From Pannonibacter sp051860505 (lineage in GTDB: Bacteria; Pseudomonadota; Alphaproteobacteria; Rhizobiales; Stappiaceae), in contig NZ_JBHYDX010000005.1 of the NCBI RefSeq assembly GCF_051860505.1, positions 62,001 through 126,000 of the forward strand: a stretch of 64,000 nt of DNA, read 5' to 3'. The position numbers were made by a program, and so were the translations under genes. A model generated the notes under the pieces. The model worked only from the letters and a program-made list of their open reading frames with translations. It was not told the DNA's origin and searched no databases. Positions 1 through 7,614 of this stretch are shown piece by piece. Position 1 is the stretch's first letter. Each line of letters starts with the position of its first letter.

Positions 1-467
1 GAGTGCGACGCCGACAGCGCATTGATCGTCAGAAGGTTCAGCGACGGCGGGCAGTCGACCAGCACATAGGAAAAGCCCATCTCGCGAAACAGCCGCGACG
101 AGGCAAACTCGTCAATGGCCTTGCGCAGGCGATAGGCGCGGTCGGCGCTTGAGGCAATTTCCAGCTCGAGGCCGAGAAGATCCATCGTCGACGGTGCGAC
201 CCAGAGACGCGGCACCGCCGTTTCCTTCACCGCCTCTTCCATGCTGCAGTCACCGCAGAGCACGTCATAGGTGGACAACGCCCGGTCGCGACGATCAATC
301 CCGAGACCGGTCGAGGCGTTGCCCTGCGGGTCAAGATCGACGACCAGCACGCGCTCGCCGATTGCGGCAAGCGCAGTACCAAGATTGATAGCCGTGGTCG
401 TCTTGCCGACGCCACCCTTTTGGTTGGCCAACGCGAGGACGCGCGGGGTTTCAGGAAGCCTGTTCAT
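1..467 (-). CDS. parA: Chromosome partitioning ATPase ParA (3' part beyond the window)
   Basis: ParA/Soj is the ATPase that moves ParB-parS complexes during chromosome segregation. About 155 codons are visible. A deviant Walker A motif, KGGVGKTTT, lies at residues 17-25, followed by VDLDPQGNAST and, near residue 130, VDCPPSLNLL, which is the typical order for a chromosomal ParA. The ATG overlaps the rsmG stop codon by one base (TGATG), so the two genes are translationally coupled. The gene order mnmE-mnmG-rsmG-parA is the classic origin-proximal cluster, and parB would be expected just beyond the left edge. No stop codon interrupts the frame up to base 1. Confidence 0.95.
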   Translation of the reverse strand, partial: MNRLPETPRVLALANQKGGVGKTTTAINLGTALAAIGERVLVVDLDPQGNASTGLGIDRRDRALSTYDVLCGDCSMEEAVKETAVPRLWVAPSTMDLLGLELEIASSADRAYRLRKAIDEFASSRLFREMGFSYVLVDCPPSLNLLTINALSASH

Positions 468-1135
468 CAGCGGGAGCCTTCCTCGGCGGATCGGGCCGTC
501 AGGTTGGAGAGGATCAACATGCGGCTGTCAGGATCAATGAGACTGACCTTTTCTACCAGATCAAAGCCCCAGGCGTGAGACGCTTCGTTAACCTCGCGCT
601 GAAAATCGCGCCCTTTGTGGAAAACAGCCACAGCCCCCTCATCCATAAAGGCCCGAGAAAAGCCAAGCAGCAGATCCAGCGAAGCCAGTGCCCGCGCCGA
701 GACCGCATCAACAGGACCATGCGACCATTGTTCCGCCGCCGACTCGATCCGGGCCGGAATGACCGTGCCATTGGATCCGGTCTCCCTCAGCGCCGTGCGC
801 AGGAACGCTGCCTTGCGCTGGTTACTCTCGACGAAATAGACATGCGCGCCAGGCGTATCCGCAAGCAGGATCGCCGTAACGATCCCGGGGAACCCTGCCC
901 CACTGCCCAGGTCCACCCATCGTTTCGCCTCCGGCAGCACCAGATGCGGCTGTAGACTATCAGCCACGTGCCGCCGCCAGATCTCCGGGATCGTCGCCGG
1001 CGAAATCAGATTCTGGGCCGGCTGCCAACGCAAAACCAGATCGACATAGGTTTTCAACCGCTGTTCAGTTTCACGTGAAACAGAAGCGAAATCCCGCAGA
1101 ATATGCGGGCCATCCTTGGGCGTTGTCCCAGTCAT
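467..1135 (-). CDS. rsmG: 16S rRNA (guanine-N7) methyltransferase RsmG
   Basis: This enzyme methylates G527 (E. coli numbering) of 16S rRNA using S-adenosylmethionine. The SAM-binding glycine motif VDLGSGAGFPG lies about a third of the way in. I chose the ATG at 1135 (MTGTTPKDG) because AAGGA lies 9 bases upstream; an in-frame ATG at 1162 would add nine residues and overlap mnmG. With this start the protein has 222 residues, close to the family length. Codons for V19-S20-R21-E22-T23 contain a near-perfect parS sequence. The gene lies between mnmG and parA in one leftward operon. Confidence 0.95.
   Translation of the reverse strand: MTGTTPKDGPHILRDFASVSRETEQRLKTYVDLVLRWQPAQNLISPATIPEIWRRHVADSLQPHLVLPEAKRWVDLGSGAGFPGIVTAILLADTPGAHVYFVESNQRKAAFLRTALRETGSNGTVIPARIESAAEQWSHGPVDAVSARALASLDLLLGFSRAFMDEGAVAVFHKGRDFQREVNEASHAWGFDLVEKVSLIDPDSRMLILSNLTARSAEEGSR
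1067..1082. other. parS-like ParB site inside rsmG
   Basis: The sequence AGTTTCACGTGAAACA matches the general chromosomal parS consensus (TGTTTCACGTGAAACA) at 15 of 16 positions. It encodes part of the RsmG peptide VSRET. parS sites inside rsmG are known in other bacteria; function here is inferred from sequence only. Confidence 0.85.
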
Positions 1136-1148
1136 ATGCACAGGTCCT

Positions 1149-3038
1149 TCACGCCGCACCACGTCGCTCTTGCCGCTTGACCTGGGACAGCAGCAAGGTC
1201 AACGCAGCAGGTGTCATGCCATCCATGCGCGATGCCTGACCTATGGTCGATGGCCGCACCGTTTCGAGTTTCTGCTTGATCTCGTTCGACAGCCCGGCCA
1301 GCACCGAGAAATCAAACGCCTCTGGAATGGCCAGAGCCTCATCCCGGCGCAGGGCCGCAATATCGGCCGCCTGGCGATCCAGATACACCGCATAGAGCGC
1401 ATCCGTCGCCACCTGCTCGGCAATCGAGGCCGGGATGTCCGCAAGCTGCGGCCAGACCGGATAGAGCTGATCCACCGTCATGTCCGGATAGGACAGAAGA
1501 TCAAAGGCGCTGCGCCGGATGCCATCCTGATTGACCGGCAACCCCTGACGCGCCGCTTGCGCCGGCGTTACCGTCAGGGTCTGCATCATCTCGCGCGCAT
1601 GATCGAGTGCGCGCAGTTTTGCATCAAAGGATACGCGGCGCTCTTTTCCGACGCAGCCAAGCGAGATGCCGGCAGGCGTCAGGCGCTGATCCGCATTATC
1701 GGCCCGCAGCGACAGACGATACTCGGCGCGAGAGGTGAACATCCGATAGGGCTCGGTGATGCCACGCGTCACCAGATCGTCGATCATGACGCCAATATAG
1801 CCCTGCCCCCGATCCACGACGAAATCCTGGGCCGATCCGCCCGCGCGCAAAGCGGCATTAAGGCCAGCGACCAACCCCTGCGCCCCCGCCTCTTCATAGC
1901 CGGTTGTGCCGTTGATCTGCCCGGCGAGGAACAGTCCTTTGCAGCGCTTGGCCTCCAGCGTCGTCGTCAGTTCACGTGGATCCACGTGATCATACTCGAT
2001 GGCATAACCGACCTGCAGCACTGACACGTTTTCAAGACCCGGAATGGTCTTGAGAAACGCCAGCTGCGCATCCTCTGGCAGAGAGGTGGAAATGCCATTC
2101 GGATAGACCGTATGGTCATCGAGCCCTTCCGGTTCCAGAAAGATCTGATGTCCGTCACGATCGCCGAAGCGGACGATCTTGTCCTCGATCGACGGGCAGT
2201 AGCGCGGACCGCGCCCCTTGATCTCGCCGGAATACATCGCTGACCGGGACAGGTTCTCGCGAATGATCCGATGCGTCTCCTCCGTCGTGCGGGTGATGTG
2301 GCACGAAATCTGCGGCGTCGTGATTGCGGTCGTCAAGGTGGAGAACGGAACCGGCTCATCATCACCCGGCTGCTCTTCAAGTCGCGCCCAGTCGATGGTG
2401 CGACCATCCAGACGCGCCGGCGTTCCGGTCTTGAGGCGCCCGAGTGCAAAGCCAATGTCTTCGAGCGACGCCGACAGACCCAGCGCAGGCCCCTCACCGA
2501 CACGACCGGCCGGGATCTTGCGATCACCAATATGGATCAGCCCCCGCAGGAATGTACCTGTCGTCAGCACCACGGACCCGCAGCTGATCGCGCGGCCATC
2601 CTTGAGCGCCACACCGCAAATCATGCCATCCTGGCGCAACAGCTGATCCGCCTCACCCTCGACGACTTCGAGATTTGCAGCCGCCCGAATCTCCGCCTGC
2701 ATCGCCTCCCGGTAGAGCCTGCGATCCGCCTGGGCACGCGGCCCACGCACCGCCGGACCCTTGCGCCGGTTGAGCATGCGGAACTGGATGCCGGCCCGAT
2801 CAGCGACCCGGCCCATCAGACCATCCAGCGCATCGATCTCGCGCACGAGATGCCCCTTCCCCAATCCGCCAATAGCTGGATTGCAGGACATCACACCGAT
2901 GGTCTCGAACCGATGCGTGACAAGAGCGGTGCGCGCACCATGCCGCGCCGCAGCCGCAGCCGCTTCGCAACCGGCATGACCACCGCCGATCACCACCACA
3001 TCAAACCGCAACGCCTCAGTCATCCGCACTGCACCCAT
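1149..3038 (-). CDS. mnmG: tRNA uridine-5-carboxymethylaminomethyl modification enzyme MnmG (GidA)
   Basis: This FAD-dependent enzyme works with MnmE to put the (carboxymethyl)aminomethyl group on U34 of certain tRNAs. The N-terminal FAD dinucleotide fold VVIGGGHAGCEAA starts near residue 15. The family signature around GLFLAGQINGTTGYEEAGAQG, near residue 370, is present, and the C-terminal MnmE-binding helical part is complete. The length of 629 residues is normal. A second start at 3023 (MTEALRF) is equally plausible because neither ATG has a clear ribosome binding site. The 3' end overlaps the longest rsmG frame by a few bases. mnmE follows upstream, separated by the parS cluster. Confidence 0.96.
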   Translation of the reverse strand: MGAVRMTEALRFDVVVIGGGHAGCEAAAAAARHGARTALVTHRFETIGVMSCNPAIGGLGKGHLVREIDALDGLMGRVADRAGIQFRMLNRRKGPAVRGPRAQADRRLYREAMQAEIRAAANLEVVEGEADQLLRQDGMICGVALKDGRAISCGSVVLTTGTFLRGLIHIGDRKIPAGRVGEGPALGLSASLEDIGFALGRLKTGTPARLDGRTIDWARLEEQPGDDEPVPFSTLTTAITTPQISCHITRTTEETHRIIRENLSRSAMYSGEIKGRGPRYCPSIEDKIVRFGDRDGHQIFLEPEGLDDHTVYPNGISTSLPEDAQLAFLKTIPGLENVSVLQVGYAIEYDHVDPRELTTTLEAKRCKGLFLAGQINGTTGYEEAGAQGLVAGLNAALRAGGSAQDFVVDRGQGYIGVMIDDLVTRGITEPYRMFTSRAEYRLSLRADNADQRLTPAGISLGCVGKERRVSFDAKLRALDHAREMMQTLTVTPAQAARQGLPVNQDGIRRSAFDLLSYPDMTVDQLYPVWPQLADIPASIAEQVATDALYAVYLDRQAADIAALRRDEALAIPEAFDFSVLAGLSNEIKQKLETVRPSTIGQASRMDGMTPAALTLLLSQVKRQERRGAA

Positions 3039-3195
3039 TCGACGCAGACCAATGCCTGCCCGTCACCGTGTTTCAATTGGAAGGAACGCCCGGAACCTGA
3101 CCTGCCTGCCCATCTTACGGACAGCGCGCCTCTCCGGCCAAACCGGTTCACGTATTCGCTTCCTTATAGGGAATCCAACCCGCTCTGGTCAAAGT

Positions 3196-3373
3196 GATTT
3201 CACGTGAATCAACCCGGACAATTGCCAAGGCCACGCGGATTCACGTGAAACACTCGCCGTCTGAGCCATACATCGCCCGACCGCTGATTCACGTGAAACA
3301 ATTCGGGTCGCATCAGAAATGATTCACGTGAAACATGGGTCGGTTCGAAAGCGAACCGGATTCACGTGAAACA
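3196..3373. other. Cluster of five parS-like sites between mnmG and mnmE
   Basis: Five 16-mers centred on CACGTG lie at 3196-3211 (GATTTCACGTGAATCA), 3237-3252 (GGATTCACGTGAAACA), 3285-3300 and 3320-3335 (both TGATTCACGTGAAACA) and 3358-3373 (GGATTCACGTGAAACA). The two central copies match the parS consensus at 15 of 16 positions. Spacing is 35-48 bp. The cluster fills most of the 336-bp gap 3039-3374, which otherwise shows no gene. ParB loading here is inferred from sequence and from parA next door. Confidence 0.88.
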
Positions 3374-3374
3374 C

Positions 3375-4727
3375 TCATTTGCCAATGCAAAACTCGCTGA
3401 AGATCACATCGAGCAGATCCTCAACGTCGATCCTCCCGGTGATCCGGCCCAGACTGTCACCGGCGCGGCGCAGATCCTCAGCCCTGAGTTCTGCTGGCAA
3501 ATGGCTATGCCGTAGGGCATCGTTGAGCCCTTCAAGACAGGAAGCGAGATGATGCCGATGTCGCTGCCGTGTCGCCACCAGCGCTTCACCTCTCCCAAAC
3601 GTCTCGCCAGCAAAATGAGAAAGCGCATACAGCAGCCCGGCAAGCCCCTCCCCTTTGGCAATGGACAAAGCAAACTCCTGTTCTGTTTCGGAAGAGTCTC
3701 GTTTCGAAGGAGTCTCAAGATCGGTCTTGGTCCGAACCAACCAAACCGGAACCGACTCGATCCGGATCGCATCCGGCAGGCCGTTCTCCCGATCCTCTGG
3801 CCCTGGCCCTCCTGGTTCCTGCAGCCAGAGAACCAGGTCAGCTGCGCGACCACGCTCGGTTGCCCGGCGGATGCCTTCCAGCTCTATCCGGCCAGCATCG
3901 CCTCGAAGCCCCGCGGTGTCGGCCAGCGTGACAGGATAGCCACCGAGGTCGAGGTGCACTTCGATCACGTCGCGAGTGGTCCCCGCCTCCTCCGTGACGA
4001 TGGCGACATCCCGGCCGGCAATGGCATTGAGCAGGCTCGACTTGCCGGCGTTGGGCGCTCCCAGCAGAACGACCTGCAGGCCTTCACGCAAACGTTCACC
4101 GCGCGGACCGGTTGCCAGATGGGCAGCCACCTCATCGCGCAAGGTCGCTGCCTCGCGCCAGACCGTATCGGCAACACTGCCGGGAACATCGTCCTCATCG
4201 GCAAAGTCAAAGTCCGCTTCGATCATCGCCCGCATATGCAGCAGCTGCTTGCGCCAGCCTTCATAGAGCCGGCCAAGGGCGCCATCCATCTGCCGAAAAG
4301 CCTGGCGTCGCTGCGCCTCGGTCTCGGCAGCAATGAGATCGGCAAGACCCTCGACCTCCGTCAGGTCCATCCGTCCCTGTTCGAAGGCCCGACGGGTGAA
4401 CTCCCCGGCTTCGGCGGGCCGAAGGTCTGGAAGCCGCCCAAGAGCACCAAGAACAGCAGCCACGACGGCGCGGCCACCGTGACACTGCAACTCCACCACA
4501 TCCTCGCCCGTGAAGCTGGCTGGTCCCGGGAACACGACAACAAGGGCCTGGTCCAGCACCTCGCCGGTCTGCGGATCCTTGAGAGAACTGAGGCTTGCCT
4601 TGCGCGCCGGAAACGACCGGCCAGTCAACGCCGACAGGGCCGCCAGCGCCGACGGGCCACTGAGACGGATCACCGCAACGCCGGACGGCAGCGCACCACT
4701 GGAGAGGGCATAGATCGTGTCACGCAT
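3375..4727 (-). CDS. mnmE: tRNA uridine-5-carboxymethylaminomethyl(34) synthesis GTPase MnmE
   Basis: MnmE is the GTPase partner of MnmG in wobble-uridine modification. An N-terminal tetrahydrofolate-binding domain begins MRDTIYALSSG. The G domain sits inside a helical domain, with G1 GAPNAGKSS, G2 GTTRD, G3 DTAGLR and a G4 element that reads TKTD rather than the usual NKxD. The protein ends in the invariant FCIGK, whose cysteine is catalytic. The start at 4727 (450 residues) fits the family; an upstream in-frame ATG at 4763 adds 12 unconserved residues. The stop codon is directly next to the last parS copy. Confidence 0.95.
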   Translation of the reverse strand: MRDTIYALSSGALPSGVAVIRLSGPSALAALSALTGRSFPARKASLSSLKDPQTGEVLDQALVVVFPGPASFTGEDVVELQCHGGRAVVAAVLGALGRLPDLRPAEAGEFTRRAFEQGRMDLTEVEGLADLIAAETEAQRRQAFRQMDGALGRLYEGWRKQLLHMRAMIEADFDFADEDDVPGSVADTVWREAATLRDEVAAHLATGPRGERLREGLQVVLLGAPNAGKSSLLNAIAGRDVAIVTEEAGTTRDVIEVHLDLGGYPVTLADTAGLRGDAGRIELEGIRRATERGRAADLVLWLQEPGGPGPEDRENGLPDAIRIESVPVWLVRTKTDLETPSKRDSSETEQEFALSIAKGEGLAGLLYALSHFAGETFGRGEALVATRQRHRHHLASCLEGLNDALRHSHLPAELRAEDLRRAGDSLGRITGRIDVEDLLDVIFSEFCIGK

Positions 4728-4949
4728 CGAATTGAACCGAACCTGACTGCAACATGGGAACAAGCTTGAGCAAGCCGCATACAGGCTTCCGCAGCAGATG
4801 CCTAGTCATGTGCCGTGATCGATGCGTAACCGATTCGATCCGACGGCGACGAGATGCCTCGTCTCGTGTTGCTGCCCGATCAATCCGCAACCGATTCAAA
4901 TCAGGGGCATCATTTTCGGTACTCGCCGGCAAATTGGTTTCACGGCACC

Positions 4950-4965
4950 TGTTTCACGTGAATCG
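4950..4965. other. Outlying parS-like site upstream of mnmE
   Basis: TGTTTCACGTGAATCG matches the parS consensus at 14 of 16 positions. It lies in the 257-bp gap between mnmE and the GNAT gene. The same gap contains two copies of an AACCGATTC-type motif (4828-4836 and 4889-4897) and no gene. Confidence 0.7.
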
Positions 4966-4984
4966 GGGAGGTCACACCTGAGGT

Positions 4985-5527
4985 CTATGTCCGCGCCAGC
5001 CGATACAACACATGCGACGCGAGAGGGTGATCCGACTCGAGCATCGGATGGAGAAAATCATCGGCCCGGTTACGAGCCATTCCCAGCCGCTGCATCACCT
5101 TCTGGGACGGGAGATTGCCCCGTGCCGTGAAGGAAACGATCTCGTCAACGCCAAGGGTTCCGAAGCCGAATCGCAACCATTCGCGCGCGGCCTCGGTCGC
5201 ATAGCCCTGCCCCCAGGCGTGGCGAGCCAATCGCCAGCCGATTTCGACGCAAGGATCAAAAGGTAGCGGGTTCAAGTAAGCCGGACGGCTGAGACCGACG
5301 AAGCCGAGAAACACCCTGTCAGCCTTGCGCTCGACCGGCATGAAACAGATGCCATCTGTCACCGTCCGTGCGCGAGCCTTCTCGATCATGGCCGCCGTCT
5401 CGTCCCGGCTCATAACCGCTGGAAAATAGCGCATGACATCCGGGTCAGCATTCATCGCTGCAAACGCGTCGAGATCCCTGTCTTCCCAGGGGCGGAGAAT
5501 GAGGCGTTCGGTTTCAAGATGGATCAT
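4985..5527 (-). CDS. GNAT N-acetyltransferase, RimJ/RimL type
   Basis: This 180-residue protein begins MIHLETERLILRPWEDRDLDAF, the typical opening of the RimJ/RimL (Acetyltransf_3) group. It has VEIGWRLARHAWGQGYATEAAREW, where the GQGYATE stretch is the acetyl-CoA pyrophosphate loop (Q/RxxGxG/A). It probably acetylates an amino group on a protein N terminus or small molecule; the substrate cannot be read from sequence. It lies between mnmE and rho, all on the minus strand. AAAGG stands upstream of the ATG. Confidence 0.85.
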   Translation of the reverse strand: MIHLETERLILRPWEDRDLDAFAAMNADPDVMRYFPAVMSRDETAAMIEKARARTVTDGICFMPVERKADRVFLGFVGLSRPAYLNPLPFDPCVEIGWRLARHAWGQGYATEAAREWLRFGFGTLGVDEIVSFTARGNLPSQKVMQRLGMARNRADDFLHPMLESDHPLASHVLYRLART

Positions 5528-5585
5528 TGGAAAGCCTTTCGATACGCGACCGATTCAAATTCTGTGACGGAGCGCTGTCCAAACA

Positions 5586-5615
5586 AAAGGCGCCGGAGTT
5601 GCCGCCGGCGCCTTT
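5586..5615 (-). terminator. Intrinsic terminator of rho
   Basis: On the minus strand an 11-bp perfect stem (AAAGGCGCCGG with CCGGCGCCTTT) is followed by TTTTGTTT. It sits directly downstream of the rho stop codon. Confidence 0.8.
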
Positions 5616-5640
5616 GGAACTGAACCGCATCCGATTCGGA

Positions 5641-6906
5641 TCAGGTATTCATGCTGTCGAAGAAATCGTCGTTCGACTTGGTCTGCTTGAGCTTGTCGAG
5701 CAGGAACTCAACGGCGTCGACCGTGCCCATCGGGTTGAGGATTCGGCGCAGGACGAAAGTCTTCTTGAGACGTTCCGGTGCAACCAGCAGCTCTTCCTTG
5801 CGGGTGCCGGAGCGCTGAATGTCGATCGCCGGGTAGACGCGCTTGTCGGAGATCTTGCGGTCCAGGATGATTTCCGAGTTACCGGTTCCCTTGAACTCTT
5901 CGAAGATGACTTCATCCATGCGGCTGCCGGTGTCGATCAGCGCGGTGGCGATGATGGTGAGCGAGCCGCCTTCTTCGATGTTGCGCGCAGCACCGAAGAA
6001 GCGCTTCGGGCGCTGCAGGGCGTTGGCGTCAACGCCACCGGTCAGGACCTTGCCTGAAGACGGTACGACGGTGTTGTAGGCGCGGCCGAGGCGAGTGATC
6101 GAATCCAGCAGGATGACGACATCACGGCCATGCTCGACGAGGCGCTTTGCCTTTTCAATGACCATTTCAGCGACCTGGACGTGGCGGGTGGCTGGTTCAT
6201 CGAAAGTGGAAGAAACGACTTCGCCTTTCACCGTCCGCTGCATGTCCGTGACTTCTTCCGGACGCTCATCGATCAGCAGAACGATGAGATAGCACTCAGG
6301 GTGATTGGTCGTGATGGACTTGGCGATGTTCTGCAGGAACACCGTCTTGCCGGTGCGCGGCGGTGCGGTGATCAGGGCGCGCTGGCCTTTGCCGAGCGGC
6401 GCAACAAGATCGATGATGCGGGACGAGAGATCCTTCGAGGTCGGATCGCCCATTTTCATCTTGAACCGCTCATCAGGATAAAGCGGGGTGAGGTTATCGA
6501 AGTGGACCTTGTGCCGGGTCTTCTCCGGATCCTCGAAATTGATGGTGTTGACTTTCAGCAGCGCGAAATAGCGTTCGCCTTCTTTCGGGCTGCGAATCTG
6601 GCCTTCGACCGTGTCTCCGGTGCGAAGGGAAAACCGTCGGATCTGCGACGGCGAGACATAGATGTCGTCGGGTCCGGGGAGATAATTTGCATCCGGCGAC
6701 CGCAAGAAGCCGAAGCCATCCTGGAGCACTTCGACCACGCCTTCGCCGATGATCTCGACATCCTGCGCCGCGAGGTTTTTCAAGATCGCAAACATCAGCT
6801 CCTGCTTGCGCATGGTGCTGGCGTTCTCAACTTCGAGTTCTTCCGCAAAGGTCAGAATCTCGGTCGGCGATTTTGCTTTCAGATCTTTGAGTTTCATTTC
6901 CCGCAT
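5641..6906 (-). CDS. rho: Transcription termination factor Rho
   Basis: Rho is the hexameric RNA helicase that ends transcription at rut-containing sites. The protein has an N-terminal helical domain (MRKQELMFAILKNLA), a cold-shock-type primary RNA-binding domain with DGFGFLRSP, Walker A PPRTGKT, Walker B VVILLDSITRLGRAYN, and the secondary-site region QRPKRFFGAARNIEEGGSLT. I start it at 6906 (MREMKLKDLKAK, 421 residues) because alphaproteobacterial Rho proteins begin this way. The frame stays open to 7044, but those residues look like translated leader. A leader of about 270 bases separates it from hemJ. Confidence 0.96.
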   Translation of the reverse strand: MREMKLKDLKAKSPTEILTFAEELEVENASTMRKQELMFAILKNLAAQDVEIIGEGVVEVLQDGFGFLRSPDANYLPGPDDIYVSPSQIRRFSLRTGDTVEGQIRSPKEGERYFALLKVNTINFEDPEKTRHKVHFDNLTPLYPDERFKMKMGDPTSKDLSSRIIDLVAPLGKGQRALITAPPRTGKTVFLQNIAKSITTNHPECYLIVLLIDERPEEVTDMQRTVKGEVVSSTFDEPATRHVQVAEMVIEKAKRLVEHGRDVVILLDSITRLGRAYNTVVPSSGKVLTGGVDANALQRPKRFFGAARNIEEGGSLTIIATALIDTGSRMDEVIFEEFKGTGNSEIILDRKISDKRVYPAIDIQRSGTRKEELLVAPERLKKTFVLRRILNPMGTVDAVEFLLDKLKQTKSNDDFFDSMNT

Positions 6907-7110
6907 AAATTGGGGTCGTTCTCTGTTAGGTGGGAGATGTGTACGCGGAAGGACGCTTCTGATTTCCGAAACGCGATTGACATCGGCAACAGAAGTGAAG
7001 TCTCGGCGTGTGCCAGCGTGTGGGATGCCGACTAGCTTCGCCATTAGGCGCGGTCTGGAGGTGCACCCCGCGCGCCTTTCGAGAAGTTGGCAGCGACCAT
7101 AACTGCTTCG

Positions 7111-7152
7111 TCCAGGTCCCGCAAGAGCGTATTCTCTGCTTCGGGACCTGGA
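7111..7152. repeat. Strong hairpin between hemJ and rho
   Basis: TCCAGGTCCCG (7111-7121) pairs perfectly with CGGGACCTGGA (7142-7152), 11 bp, and the loop contains a further AGAG/CTCT pairing. There is no T-run, so it is not a clear intrinsic terminator. It would lie in the 3' end of the hemJ transcript or the leader of rho. Confidence 0.6.
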
Positions 7153-7175
7153 ACCGATTGCATACGTAGCGGCAC

Positions 7176-7604
7176 TTAGAACGGTTTCACGACAACCAGG
7201 ATGACAATGCCAATCATCAGCAACGTCGGAACTTCATTCAGGACACGATAGAACCGGGTCGTGCGCGTGTTTTCGTCCTTGGCAAAGACCTTGACGCAGC
7301 GGGACAGGTATCCATGCACGCCGGACATCACAAGCACCAGCGTCAGCTTGGCATGGAACCAGCCGTCTCGAAACGCATCCAGTTCATACGCCAGCCAAAG
7401 CCCGAGGATCCAGGCCGCAATCATCGCGGGATTGATGATTGCCTTCAGCAGGCGCCGTTCCATCACCTTGAAGGTCTCGGATTGGGGCGACCCGACAGGA
7501 ACGTCGGCGTGGTAGACGAAGAGGCGCGGCAGATACAGCATTCCCGCCATCCAGGCGATGATGGCGATGATGTGCAGCGACTTGAGCCAGAGATAGAGAT
7601 CCAT
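7176..7604 (-). CDS. hemJ: Protoporphyrinogen IX oxidase HemJ
   Basis: HemJ is the membrane protoporphyrinogen oxidase used for haem synthesis by many bacteria that lack HemY/HemG. The 142-residue protein has about four membrane segments. It opens MDLYLWLKSLHIIAIIAWM, with the family histidine near residue 11, followed by GMLYLPRLFVYH; lysines and arginines typical of the family follow. It lies 10 bases downstream of hemE, so the two haem genes are probably co-transcribed. The gap to rho (7045-7175) contains the 11-bp hairpin and nothing else recognisable. Confidence 0.92.
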   Translation of the reverse strand: MDLYLWLKSLHIIAIIAWMAGMLYLPRLFVYHADVPVGSPQSETFKVMERRLLKAIINPAMIAAWILGLWLAYELDAFRDGWFHAKLTLVLVMSGVHGYLSRCVKVFAKDENTRTTRFYRVLNEVPTLLMIGIVILVVVKPF

Positions 7605-7614
7605 CAGACGTGCC

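Noticed and set aside
7165..7195. TTAGAACGGTTTCAC resembles an Irr iron control element near hemJ
   Set aside because: It spans the stop codon and last codons of hemJ, downstream and not upstream of the gene, and only half of the inverted repeat is good.
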